Source: Rosa chinensis (taxonomy: Eukaryota; Streptophyta; Magnoliopsida; Rosales; Rosaceae). Taken from it: a DNA stretch of 64,000 bases. Where the stretch lies: NCBI RefSeq assembly GCF_002994745.2, contig NC_037092.1, forward strand, positions 82,132,824 to 82,196,823, written 5' to 3'. The translations under genes and the position numbers were made by a program. The stretch's first letter is position 1. Every line of letters begins with the position of its first letter. This document shows positions 35,313 to 47,884 of the stretch, one piece after another. Below the pieces are notes generated by a model. It saw only the letters and a program-made list of their open reading frames with translations, was not told the origin of the DNA and searched no databases.

Positions 35313-38079
35313 TGTAACATCCCGTATTTTCACTTACCCGTTTACTAGTCATTTGGACGGTAAACGACAACTACTCTCACTTTTACCCTAATTCGGTATT
35401 TTAGTGGCCCTAAAAGTTGACTTTTTGATCGGGCCAAAATTTGAGAAAACTTCCTTCTTGAAAGTTGTAGGGGACGTTAAACCGAGCGCGTGCATATGTA
35501 GTGCGTAAAAATCGGAGTTCGTACGCGAAGGTTATGAGCAAAAGATTAAAGTTACTGTTCCCGGTTACTGTTCATGGTAGAAATTTGTATAAATAATGAA
35601 AATTTACTGTGGTAGGTTTCCAAATCCGGAAACCCACCTTTCTCTCTCCTCTCCCCCGATCTCTCCCCTTTCCTCTTCGGGCGATTTCTTCTTCTCTTCG
35701 ATTCGCCGTCGTCCGGCCACTAACCGGTGGGCAACCGGCCACCACGTGATCGCCTCTTCCTCCTCTTGACGCTAGTCCCCTTGTGTTTCGACGATTTGGC
35801 CGGAAAAGCTCGGATCGAACGAATTTCCTCCCCGGCTGCAGTTTGAAGCTTTTGCCGATTTCCGGCGATTCCGGCCACCTCCGGTCCCCATCTCACCGTC
35901 GAAGGTTCGGTTTTCCTCACTGATCATTTCCCCTATGGCCTTGTATCACGATTTGTTGTGTAGAGGTCGAATCGACGAATTGGAATTCTAGGGTTCTTGA
36001 AGATTTCTGGTTTTTTTTCATCGTTTGATTTCGGCCATTTAGAGTTGAAATTGATCAATGTTGTAGTTGAGAAGTTGATTGGGTCTGTTGAGATGATGTT
36101 GTTGCCGGAATTTAGTGGTCATCGGAGCAGGTTGTCGCCGGCGCGTGGTCCCCACGCGCCGTCACTGTAGGTAGCGCGTGGAGGCGCGTAGAGCAGTGTT
36201 TTAATTCCGGTTTTTAGCCCATTAAATCCTATAAATTGTGTAGAGCTTGTATGTGAAGTTTGGTAATTTTTGGAGAAACTTGGAATTAATTATGGATTTT
36301 GAAATTTAAGGTTTCGATTATCGAATTTCGTGTATCCGACCGTCGGATATCTCTCGGTTCTGCCTTGGAACCTTTAAATTAACGAATTGGTTTTAGTGAT
36401 ATAATTTGGGCTGAATCCGAGGAGAATGGGAGATGTAATTGTAAGGATTTGATTTTAGGAATCGTATTAAATTGTTGAATAATTATTCACGGAATATATT
36501 GTGTACAGGACGACGTACCGAGCTATTGCTCGATGACGGAACACAAATGCGTGATCGTCGGAATAGTACTGTGAGTGGACTTTTGTTTTAAATAGCGATG
36601 CATGCATTTATTCTCTTAAAATAATGCTCTAGCGTTTATTTATATAACTTTTTGAGGAAATGAATTAATTTTCGGAAATTGATTTCGAATCATATCTTGG
36701 ATTTGCTTTCAATAATGAGTTTCAAATGTTGGTTTTGATTTACTATATTATTTGATGAATTTCTTATTCCGAGGTAAAACTTCCGGAATTAAGCATATCC
36801 CTAATCACCGAGTTAAGCTCCGGAAAGATATTTAAGATGAGTTTCAATGGAGTTGGATATTCTCAATTGTTTATTGACTTTCGATTTGAGACTTTTAAAG
36901 GAGTTTCAAAATGGGATTTCGATGGAGTTGTATTTCCTCTTTTTTTATCGACTTCGGTTTTGGCATTGAGAATGCCTTGTTGTTGATTTTGGAAATGGAT
37001 TTTGTTCCGGTTTATGAATAATATTATTTCTGCCTATTTACTTTGAATTTGAGATGATCTTGGCGTGCGGGGTCACGTCTTTATACACTTGGATTCTTAT
37101 TTCGTGAGATATATGGGGAAACTATACAGATTTATTGGCTTTCTACGATCTTCTTCCTCACCATACGCGGGTCATGTGAATAGGTCTCCTCCTCACTTAC
37201 TTTGTGTTTGTGAGTGGCAGTGAGGTAGCTTTCTCCTCCTCACGTGGGTGGTAGTAGAGGTGAAATTCTCCTCCTCGCACAATCTATGTGCGAATGGTAG
37301 TTGAGGTTGTTAGTTCTCCTCCTCGCACAATCTATGTGCGAATGGCAGTCGAGGGTAGGTAGAGCCTGAGGGGCTCCATTCCCGTATGGTGAACTCTCTT
37401 CCCCGTATCCTTTTATTGTTGTTTTTGACTAGCGGGGCTAGTCCGTTTTCCGCTAACCAGTGGGGCTGGTCCTATTTCTCGAGCATTGGAATTTAAATTC
37501 TTATTTGTGGTTATTTGTGACTAGCCCATTTCTTTAGAGGAGCTTCTCTTGATTTGTTTTCTAAATCGTTGCATGTATCAAGAGTTTTAAGGAAATAAAT
37601 GTGGGAAAGTATAAAAATCCTTTTGGTTTAAAATTGTTTATTTTGTCCACTCACGCTAACGTTTTTATATACTTTTCCCTGGGCCCTTCGATTTCAAATG
37701 CCCAGTTTGCAGGCGAATTGGTTGAGGTTGGGCGTACACGGAGTTGAGGCATAGTCAACAGCATAGCTTCCGCGGTTGCCTTTGAGTTAGGTTGTCCTTA
37801 TTTACCTTTCTATTAGAATTGCTCTGATTACCTATGGGATTTATGTTTTTCAAGTTGAGGTTTGTGTTTTGTGAATTGGAGATTGATGTTGAGTTGGGGA
37901 GCAGGGTGGCTCCAGAAGTATAAGGATGACTTGATTTAGAAGTGTAAATGCTTTCTACAGGTTTAGGGTAGCCCATTTTAGGGGAAGTTCCGTCAAATTT
38001 TTTTGGTAGGATTTCTTCTAAGGTGGGCCCCGCAGGGCCACCTCGGGTTCCAGGGTGGAATCCGGGGCGGGTCCTGTCA
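35313..38079 (+). repeat. LARD 5' LTR
   Basis: 2767 bp, matching the 3' LTR in every stretch I compared, apart from a 7-T versus 6-T run near 36940. At 37186-37350 an irregular array of about 45-bp units starts with TCTCCTCCTC, and two units contain the hairpin TCGCACA-ATCTA-TGTGCGA. The 66-aa frame at 35720-35920 recurs in both LTRs and is not a gene. Confidence 0.95.
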
Positions 38080-41000
38080 GTTGGTATCAGAGCATTAGGT
38101 TGTCAGATTCTGTGGACTTGTTTCTATCTTGGTACCCTACCCGCTTGATGTTACACAGTACCTCCCGAGTGATGGCCCGACTGCAGCGGTTCCCCATCGT
38201 GTACTCTTCGGTGCTGATGTATTCATTAAGTGTGTACGGTACATGTCTAGTGGTGTTCCTTTAGGTGCTATGCCTCTTGTACGCCGACCTCCTAGGGTTT
38301 TCGTTGCGCAGCGGATTATTCGCATGTTTTGCACATTTCCCTACTGATGGTAGAGTAAGACTACTCTACCATTTCGAATTGTGCTATGATGTGATTCGAG
38401 GAAATGTTATGGTTATTGCTTCCTCGATGCCAGTAAGTTGCTGGAGTTGGGTTTAAGGTGCGAGAACGGAGTTCGATTTCGTGTTTGAGTACCTGAGACG
38501 AGCGACTATAGCTTTGGGCTGTCTCCGAATACTTAGAATCAGAATTGTGATTTGATGTGGGACTAATAGTAATAGTAGTTCTAACCTTGAACCAAGTTAC
38601 GGGAGATGTGTCATGTAGACGTGGTTGGTGTTATGAGCGTCCTTTTGGAATGATACTTTGCAAATTACAAAGAAAACCGTATTGGAAATTTTATATATTT
38701 GGACACCTTGGCCTGTTGACCTGACCATGACTTGTGGACATAGTTTTGTCCAAGTGAAGGATATTGTCCGAGATTGTGTGTTTTTGGTTATTGATTTACC
38801 GTGAAATGGTTTAACACAATTTCGGGGATTAACGGTAGTGGCACCGTTGGGTATCCATAGTGGTTCAAACGAATTACTATGTGATACGAAGTTTAATTTG
38901 AATTCTGAATTATGGGGTTATAGGAATTGAAATGTAGTAAGTTCTTGATGGAACGAATTGATAGATTGAATGATGGAGATTTTGTAAGGGTCGTAAGGAC
39001 GTGGATTTTCCCAACTGATTCATGAAGTAATTTAGGTCATAGATTGACCAGAGTTCTAGTTATATTTTGAGTCAAATCTCGTATGGGTTGAACTTGGAAT
39101 TTGATCGGAAGTGTGGTGGGACCACTGCCGGATCTTGGTATCGCTAAGAGTGATACATATCGTTGGACGGGTGTCCATCTTATGTTGGGTGGTGCTATCA
39201 GTGGAGGATGACTGGTACAACAAATTTAGGAATTTACAATCGATTAAAAGCACGAAAGTGAGGATTGCGGTTTTGAAAGGTTTCAGGAATTAAGGACATT
39301 CGGATCGTTTTACGACGGTTGCGATTACTTCTATCGCGTATGAAGGTACCATTGAGTGTTATTGGATATCCGTTTGGGTGAAATCATTGAACTGGGGACC
39401 AAGAATTGGTCGTCATCACACCAAGAGTGTCCGTAGTAATTCGAGTGGAATTATTATGTGATGTGGTTTTGATCAAAGTTTTGAAGCTTAGAGTAACGAA
39501 GAAGGTTTGGTGATATTTTCCTTACGGGGCGATGCTAGTCAATAAGTTTTGGAATTCTGCCAGCATTCAATGACGATTTTCTTGATGCGTCCTTTGGGGA
39601 CTATGAAAGAATTTCTTTCCTGCTTGTGGATTTCGTCATGCTTCGATATCTTTTTCCTTAATTCGTAAGTCGATTTTCTTTTCTACAGTGTTTGGGCTGT
39701 CTTACACTCACGTAGTCGACTTTAGTTTACCCTTGAGCCTTCTGCTCTCGAATTTTGCTTTATGTTTCTGGTTACACATTCGAGACAATTGCAGGTTGCT
39801 TTGAACATAGGGTTTTTCAGTCACGAACGGAGGTGAACCTCTCTTTTGGAATGTTGAATTCGGCGGGGTTGCTATGGAATCGAGCAAATTATAATGTCTG
39901 GCAAGGTTTCAGTTTGAGAATCGTTCATTTTAGGAAGTGAATTTCTTTTATAGTTGGTCAACCCTTGGATCGGATTTGGAACATTTATAAGTGTTGTTGG
40001 ATACAGTGCAGTCCAGTAAAGGAGTTGGTACATGCAGGGTTAGGAAAATTTCCACAAGGTTGTATCTGTAATAAATTTGTCTGGAGTGAGAGTTTTCCTA
40101 ACTAATTAAGAAAGCTATTCTATTTTGGATTGATCAAGATTCCAGTTTAACATCTAGAAATTTAGATTGCGGTGCCCTCGGCAGTGAGATTTACTGAGGT
40201 ATACGAATTAAGAATATCATTTGGGGCAATAGAGATCAACGATAATAACATGAATTCAACCAGATTTCCGGCCTATGATTATTATAGAAGTGTAGCCTCA
40301 GCTAAGAACAGTATTGGTGCGATGCATCTCCTCCTGAATTCGAATCTTTGGGATTGGAATAGACTGCGAAGTGTCGGTTATTGCTTTGCACCGGGTATCG
40401 GACGACGTGCTACTCATTGTGTGCCATTAAATAAACACTTTCATGTGAAGAATTTCAACAGATTAGTTTGGAAACGTTGATGATTAGGAGATTCCTTAAA
40501 ACACATTGGATTTGGAAGGGTTTTCCACTACATTACAATTATAGAAAGTTTGCGAGAGACAACGCTAGTTGCCAGTATGAAATACTGTAAGTGTGGATAG
40601 CAAGGTAGCTATCAAATGAGTTTTCCTAGTCGACTCAGAATGTCATCTCATGGCTTGACCAATGATTTTAGTCAGGTGTAAGAGTAGCGCAGCGGAAGTG
40701 TGGTGGTCCCGTAACCTGCTTGATTAAGAACTAGTGGATTCGATCGAGGTTAACCTTTGTGCGTTGACAGCTATGGGACCTATACGTGAACGACCATCGA
40801 TTAGGAATTTAAGCACAAGCAATTATGGAAGTCATTTGTTTTGGAATGGTTGACTAGCATTGATCATCTTGTGGTTAGTACAACATTGATGGTGAATGGG
40901 TTGGTTTTTCACTAAGCGACTTTTTATGAAGAAGTTTTGAATACTACATTTTTTTTCTTAGTGTGGTTTGTGACGCTATATTCATGTGTTATCTGAGCTA

Positions 41001-41917
41001 ATTATTGAAATGAATTTTCCAGTTACACTCCCCTCAGACTTTGTTGTCCCAGGTATGAGTATGTAAGGGAAGAATGGTCAAGCTTGAAATTTCGGGTCTC
41101 ATTGTTTCTTGTGTAGCTTGATTTGTTTTTCCAGGAAAGATTTGGGGTGATTTTCACACCACCCAATATCCTTCGAATTTCATACCTAGGCATATACCTA
41201 CAATTGGTTTGAATTTAAATTGACTACAGGAATGTGAATCCTCAGTTGCCCATGAATTAATTTTGTGTGGTTGGCAGCGTTTGAAAAATGGTGGTGCGAT
41301 ATCTGTTCGAGTAGTACGTTCTTCGAAATTGTTTTGTTGAAGCAGAAATTGTATTAAATAAGTGTTGTTTAGAGAACGGACTTCCAATATTCTTTATTCC
41401 CAGTTTGGTAAAGAACAAGTATTGCTAGGGAATGTCAGTTTTGAGTCAAAGGAAAGGAAAAGGTTGACTATATTTAAATGCTTTGTAGTTTGATTTGGAT
41501 TGTTGGAATATTACCATCATGATACATGAAGAAAAGAGTGGAATACTATGATAGTGGTACATGTGCAAGGATTTGAACATGAACAGGTGAGTAGTACTTG
41601 AAAGGCGTTGCCTTATGGCAGTAAACAGGTGGTGTTTGGCTTGTGTAGTTGGTATGGTTAGACTCTTTGGATTATTAAAGTAGTTACGTGAGATAGTGAA
41701 GGTGAACTTAAACCAAGGAAGAGACGACGAGTTTAAAGTTTCAGGAAGTATTGTATGAGGATTGTTTCTTTTTAAGTTTGAACTCCTTATTCGAACGGCC
41801 AACTCTTGGAACATTTTTGAAACTAAGTTTTACGTGTTTTGAGCGGTACTTCGGGTTGAGGTGTATTCTTCAACAGTTTGAAATTTCGGGGACGAAATTT
41901 TTATATGGAGGGGAGAA
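38080..41917 (+). other. LARD interior, no coding capacity
   Basis: Only short open frames are present and none resembles gag, protease, reverse transcriptase or integrase. It begins with the primer-binding site and ends with the polypurine tract. The sequence has fairly even composition and is not obviously a mutated pol, so its origin is unclear. Confidence 0.75.
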
Positions 41918-44683
41918 TGTAACATCCCGTATTTTCACTTACCCGTTTACTAGTCATTTGGACGGTAAACGACAACTACTCTCACTTTTACCCTAATTCG
42001 GTATTTTAGTGGCCCTAAAAGTTGACTTTTTGATCGGGCCAAAATTTGAGAAAACTTCCTTCTTGAAAGTTGTAGGGGACGTTAAACCGAGCGCGTGCAT
42101 ATGTAGTGCGTAAAAATCGGAGTTCGTACGCGAAGGTTATGAGCAAAAGATTAAAGTTACTGTTCCCGGTTACTGTTCATGGTAGAAATTTGTATAAATA
42201 ATGAAAATTTACTGTGGTAGGTTTCCAAATCCGGAAACCCACCTTTCTCTCTCCTCTCCCCCGATCTCTCCCCTTTCCTCTTCGGGCGATTTCTTCTTCT
42301 CTTCGATTCGCCGTCGTCCGGCCACTAACCGGTGGGCAACCGGCCACCACGTGATCGCCTCTTCCTCCTCTTGACGCTAGTCCCCTTGTGTTTCGACGAT
42401 TTGGCCGGAAAAGCTCGGATCGAACGAATTTCCTCCCCGGCTGCAGTTTGAAGCTTTTGCCGATTTCCGGCGATTCCGGCCACCTCCGGTCCCCATCTCA
42501 CCGTCGAAGGTTCGGTTTTCCTCACTGATCATTTCCCCTATGGCCTTGTATCACGATTTGTTGTGTAGAGGTCGAATCGACGAATTGGAATTCTAGGGTT
42601 CTTGAAGATTTCTGGTTTTTTTTCATCGTTTGATTTCGGCCATTTAGAGTTGAAATTGATCAATGTTGTAGTTGAGAAGTTGATTGGGTCTGTTGAGATG
42701 ATGTTGTTGCCGGAATTTAGTGGTCATCGGAGCAGGTTGTCGCCGGCGCGTGGTCCCCACGCGCCGTCACTGTAGGTAGCGCGTGGAGGCGCGTAGAGCA
42801 GTGTTTTAATTCCGGTTTTTAGCCCATTAAATCCTATAAATTGTGTAGAGCTTGTATGTGAAGTTTGGTAATTTTTGGAGAAACTTGGAATTAATTATGG
42901 ATTTTGAAATTTAAGGTTTCGATTATCGAATTTCGTGTATCCGACCGTCGGATATCTCTCGGTTCTGCCTTGGAACCTTTAAATTAACGAATTGGTTTTA
43001 GTGATATAATTTGGGCTGAATCCGAGGAGAATGGGAGATGTAATTGTAAGGATTTGATTTTAGGAATCGTATTAAATTGTTGAATAATTATTCACGGAAT
43101 ATATTGTGTACAGGACGACGTACCGAGCTATTGCTCGATGACGGAACACAAATGCGTGATCGTCGGAATAGTACTGTGAGTGGACTTTTGTTTTAAATAG
43201 CGATGCATGCATTTATTCTCTTAAAATAATGCTCTAGCGTTTATTTATATAACTTTTTGAGGAAATGAATTAATTTTCGGAAATTGATTTCGAATCATAT
43301 CTTGGATTTGCTTTCAATAATGAGTTTCAAATGTTGGTTTTGATTTACTATATTATTTGATGAATTTCTTATTCCGAGGTAAAACTTCCGGAATTAAGCA
43401 TATCCCTAATCACCGAGTTAAGCTCCGGAAAGATATTTAAGATGAGTTTCAATGGAGTTGGATATTCTCAATTGTTTATTGACTTTCGATTTGAGACTTT
43501 TAAAGGAGTTTCAAAATGGGATTTCGATGGAGTTGTATTTCCTCTTTTTTATCGACTTCGGTTTTGGCATTGAGAATGCCTTGTTGTTGATTTTGGAAAT
43601 GGATTTTGTTCCGGTTTATGAATAATATTATTTCTGCCTATTTACTTTGAATTTGAGATGATCTTGGCGTGCGGGGTCACGTCTTTATACACTTGGATTC
43701 TTATTTCGTGAGATATATGGGGAAACTATACAGATTTATTGGCTTTCTACGATCTTCTTCCTCACCATACGCGGGTCATGTGAATAGGTCTCCTCCTCAC
43801 TTACTTTGTGTTTGTGAGTGGCAGTGAGGTAGCTTTCTCCTCCTCACGTGGGTGGTAGTAGAGGTGAAATTCTCCTCCTCGCACAATCTATGTGCGAATG
43901 GTAGTTGAGGTTGTTAGTTCTCCTCCTCGCACAATCTATGTGCGAATGGCAGTCGAGGGTAGGTAGAGCCTGAGGGGCTCCATTCCCGTATGGTGAACTC
44001 TCTTCCCCGTATCCTTTTATTGTTGTTTTTGACTAGCGGGGCTAGTCCGTTTTCCGCTAACCAGTGGGGCTGGTCCTATTTCTCGAGCATTGGAATTTAA
44101 ATTCTTATTTGTGGTTATTTGTGACTAGCCCATTTCTTTAGAGGAGCTTCTCTTGATTTGTTTTCTAAATCGTTGCATGTATCAAGAGTTTTAAGGAAAT
44201 AAATGTGGGAAAGTATAAAAATCCTTTTGGTTTAAAATTGTTTATTTTGTCCACTCACGCTAACGTTTTTATATACTTTTCCCTGGGCCCTTCGATTTCA
44301 AATGCCCAGTTTGCAGGCGAATTGGTTGAGGTTGGGCGTACACGGAGTTGAGGCATAGTCAACAGCATAGCTTCCGCGGTTGCCTTTGAGTTAGGTTGTC
44401 CTTATTTACCTTTCTATTAGAATTGCTCTGATTACCTATGGGATTTATGTTTTTCAAGTTGAGGTTTGTGTTTTGTGAATTGGAGATTGATGTTGAGTTG
44501 GGGAGCAGGGTGGCTCCAGAAGTATAAGGATGACTTGATTTAGAAGTGTAAATGCTTTCTACAGGTTTAGGGTAGCCCATTTTAGGGGAAGTTCCGTCAA
44601 ATTTTTTTGGTAGGATTTCTTCTAAGGTGGGCCCCGCAGGGCCACCTCGGGTTCCAGGGTGGAATCCGGGGCGGGTCCTGTCA
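41918..44683 (+). repeat. LARD 3' LTR
   Basis: 2766 bp; see the 5' LTR for comparison. It ends TGTCA directly at the CATAT duplication. Confidence 0.95.
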
Positions 44684-44688
44684 CATAT

Positions 44689-46276
44689 ACACTCAATTAC
44701 AAGACAAATTCAAAGTCTTAGATCATGCTCAATCTATCCACAATCATAACAAGTTAAGTCCATATCTCGTCATTGGAGTTGGAAAAAGGCATTACCCACT
44801 AAAATATAATTACATAAAGCTAATCTTTTTTTTTTTTTTAGTCGCCCGAGCCCTCACCCCCACACTTAAAATCAACATTGTCCTCAATGTTGCAAAGTGA
44901 GCTCGAAAGCTAAATCCGTGTCGGAATTAGGCATGAAAGTGAAGTCCGGGGGAAAGCACAAAAATTAACTATGAAAATAAAAATCTAAATGCGGAGTAAA
45001 GTTACGGAAAACCCCCTTTGTAGACATCTCCATTGTTCACAACCTTCGGAGAAGAAAATATGAGACACCAACCTCAAGGCACAAGGCCTTGACTTCCTTA
45101 AAGTATGCTCCAAGCTAGCTCTAGGTGCTCATGAAAGATCGACTCCATTGAGAAATATATAGTGTCCAAAGAGTAATGCGTCACAAATAGGCCACCAAAG
45201 AATAAGGACAAGGTCCTTCATTAAGCACATGGCCTTGACCACCTCCAAAATAACTCACAACCGCCCATAGATTATCCTCCAAAGATGAAATGAAGTGCGA
45301 AGAAGTCCAACCAACCCGAGTGAACAAAACTAGTGAGTGCAGAAAACTATCAGCAATAACCTTTTTGTCTTTTAATGCCCATATCTCAAAATCAGAAAGT
45401 GATTAGTAAGTGAGACTGCATGAATTGGAAAGTAGACTCAGAGAGCTTTCTATCCATATAAAGTGAGCCACCTATCTCCAACTGAGATGAAAACCAAAGC
45501 TGGTCAAATTAGCCGATCTGTCATGAAGACTCCTGCTGACCCTCAGTCACCAAAACAGAAATATCTGAAGCTCTAGAGGTGCAAAGAGGGTGAGACAAAC
45601 TGGATATAAAACTAGACTCATGAAGCTACGGTTGATTAAAATTTTACTTGAAAATAAATTATGAGTCAAAAATCGTTGGCCTCCAAACTCACTGATCTGT
45701 TCTGCAGTTTCTGCTGTGCTCTGTTTCTGACCTCTGTTACTTGGAACACTATATCTGAAGCTAAGAAGGTTCAAATAAAAAACTGTTTCTCCTGTATATA
45801 GAAGACATATGAAGACACATCTTTGAAAAATTTTAGCTCCAAATTGCTTGGAATGTAGAGGGTGTAGCTTCCCAAAGTGACTCTACAGTAGCTGCCTCTG
45901 TTCTGAACTTCATGCATTGACCATTAAATAAATAGAGCTCCAGTGACTGAAAGTGGTTCAAATTTTGGCACAAGACAGTAGACATATAGAAGAATAGCTC
46001 CAAAAAATTTCAGCTCAAAATAGCTTGTATAATGAAATCTATAGTCACCCAAATTCAACTGAATTTCAGGACAGAAACTACTCACTACCAAATCAATTCT
46101 CCATCACATTTCCAACTCCGGACACCTCCCATCCTCCCAAAAATGACCAAAAAGCTTTATTCACCATAAAATTAAACTACTAAAGGAAGAAATACTACCG
46201 ATGATGTGCTAGGGTTGCCTCCCTAGCGAGCGCTTTGTTTAAGGACTTCATTGCCCGTCCATAGAACATGATCTTG
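44689..46276. other. Internal non-coding DNA of the Gypsy-type element, right part
   Basis: On the minus strand it includes TGAGGACAATGTTGATTTTA then AGTGTGGGGG (about 44900-44860), a hallmark of the end of Tat/Athila coding regions. The remainder has no credible frame. Confidence 0.6.
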
Positions 46277-47656
46277 TCAAGGTGAATACTTCTCAAGTAC
46301 GACCACCCTATTGTTTGGGGCTAAAGGACTCCTTGATGTATCACAGAGGCAAGACCAAGAACTACCTATGAATATTCCAAATGGCAAGCAAAAGTGTAGC
46401 TTCTTAATTTTCCTCTTCTTCTCAATTTTTCTTCTAGGAGCCAATATACTTGCCTTCTCCTTCTCAAGTGGTATAGAAATAATGCTCTTACAAACAATAG
46501 GTGGTAAAAGCTCCCAAGAGTGATGGGAACGGTTGAGTGTAAGTGCTCCACTTCCTTTCCAATCCATCACCTCATTGTAGAAACATTGACCACTTAATGG
46601 TGGATTGAGAGGTAAAAATACCTTAATCTCAATCTTTCCATAAAGAATATAAGTACTCAATGTCCTACCCTCCACCTTGGGAAGCTCATGATGGATCTCC
46701 ATGGATGTGGGAGAAGAGAAAGTCCTTCCCTCTTCAATTTCTTCACCATCACAAAGTATTGAAGGACTCTCATCCCCCATGGGAATATCAACCTCAACAA
46801 ATAAGGGATTATGGTGTATGACTTCAAACTCCGCATCCTCCTCACTAGACAAGACATCATCTTCAAATATCTCACCTTCATTTGGAATCTTAGATTTCCA
46901 ATATTGTACCCATTCCGCCGAAGTGTAGTCTCTCACCCCACTTGCATTGAAACTTTCATAACCAAGCTCACTTTCTTGTTCATGAACATCACCATCTCGA
47001 TCTTGAATAGGCAACTCTTATTCATGATGCTCATAATATACTTCTTCTCTTGAATTAGGCTCCACTTGGTCAAACAAAGATTCATGCTCATAAATGGTGA
47101 AGGGTGGCTCTTGTGCAAGACTAGCCTTAAGTTGCTCGTTGGAATGTGCAATCATTTCTTGAGAAGCTTGCAATTGAGCTTGTGAGGCTTGCAAGTGGGC
47201 TTGGGAAGCTTGCAATTGAGCTAGCAATTCTTCAAGAGAAGGCCTCCTAGACTCATATGCTTGCTCATGAGGATATGCTTCGGGAACCATGGTCTCTTGT
47301 GAAATACTAACTTGAGAGGCTTGTAATAGAGCTTGGGAGGCGTGCAATTGAGCTAGTAGTCCGTCAACAAATTCCTTACTAGGCTCATAAGCTTCTTCTT
47401 GTGGATATGCATTGGGTATAAATGTCTCTTGATACATGCCCATCTTGTACTCACACTCTTGCATAAAATCCAGGCACTCAAATCTCAAAGAGCTCTCAAA
47501 AGGTGAATGCCAAGGAGAATTACACAAAGCACAAATTTCATTGCAAGAGGACATAGAACCCACCGCATAAGAATTCCACTCTTGATGACCTCCACCATAG
47601 AAACTTTCTTGCTCATATCCTCTCGGATCTTCCCATCCATAGCTCCATCGATCCAT
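46277..47656 (-). pseudogene. Element-encoded ORF with Gln-rich coiled repeat, one in-frame stop
   Basis: A single minus-strand frame of about 460 codons is interrupted only by a TAA at 47020-47018. The first part (from MDRWSYGWEDPRGYEQE) has acidic, Tyr-rich sequence, then two related blocks (QETF/MVP(N)AYP(Q/H)E) and a run of LQASQ repeats likely to form a coiled coil. The second part is acidic, with IEIKVFLPLNPPLSGQ and a basic KKRKIKKLHF segment. It lies between the primer-binding site and the centre, where gag would be. No zinc knuckle or catalytic motif is visible. I do not recognise it; similar frames may be carried by relatives of this non-autonomous element. Confidence 0.6.
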
Positions 47657-47865
47657 ACCTCAATGTGAGAAAAATATATGCCCTATGAGTTTTCACAAGT
47701 GAGATTAATAACCATAAATTACAAAGAAAACTGAAAAATAAGCACACAAAAATATAATAAACTATTTAGATCAAATTTTTTTTTTTTTAATAACAAAGAA
47801 ATAAAAATATGCTAAAGTGACCCAAAGAACCGATTTTCCAAGGGATTAAGGCTATTAAACCCTAA

Positions 47866-47883
47866 TCCTCGGCAACGGCGCCA
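47866..47883 (-). other. Primer-binding site of the Gypsy-type element
   Basis: Minus-strand TGGCGCCGTTGCCGAGGA starts one base inside the LTR border. It fits the tRNA-Asp-type primer site common in Athila/Tat elements and fixes the element's orientation. Confidence 0.85.
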
Positions 47884-47884
47884 T

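Larger units (their letters stand above)
35313..44683 (+). mobile_element. Young non-autonomous LTR element (LARD-like), 9.37 kb
   Basis: LTRs 35313-38079 and 41918-44683 (TGTAACATCCC...GGTCCTGTCA) have a perfect 5-bp target duplication CATAT (35308-35312 and 44684-44688). The initiator-Met-type primer site TGGTATCAGAGC is at 38082. A purine tract (ATGGAGGGGAGAA) precedes the 3' LTR, after a GGGGACGAAATTTTTAT phrase common at the ends of chromovirus-type Gypsy elements. The 3.8-kb interior has no gag or pol. Long LTRs plus non-coding interior fit a large retrotransposon derivative mobilised in trans. Confidence 0.93.

Noticed and set aside
35720..35920. 66-aa basic frame, repeated at 42325-42525
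   Set aside because: It is part of the duplicated LTR of the young element, not a gene.
38055..40480. Short plus-strand frames in the LARD interior considered as remnants of gag/pol
   Set aside because: None shows a zinc knuckle, DSG, integrase or reverse-transcriptase motif, and the lengths are what chance predicts.
46277..47656. Considered as a host gene with LQASQ repeats
   Set aside because: It lies between the primer-binding site and LTRs of a Gypsy-type element in the element's own orientation.
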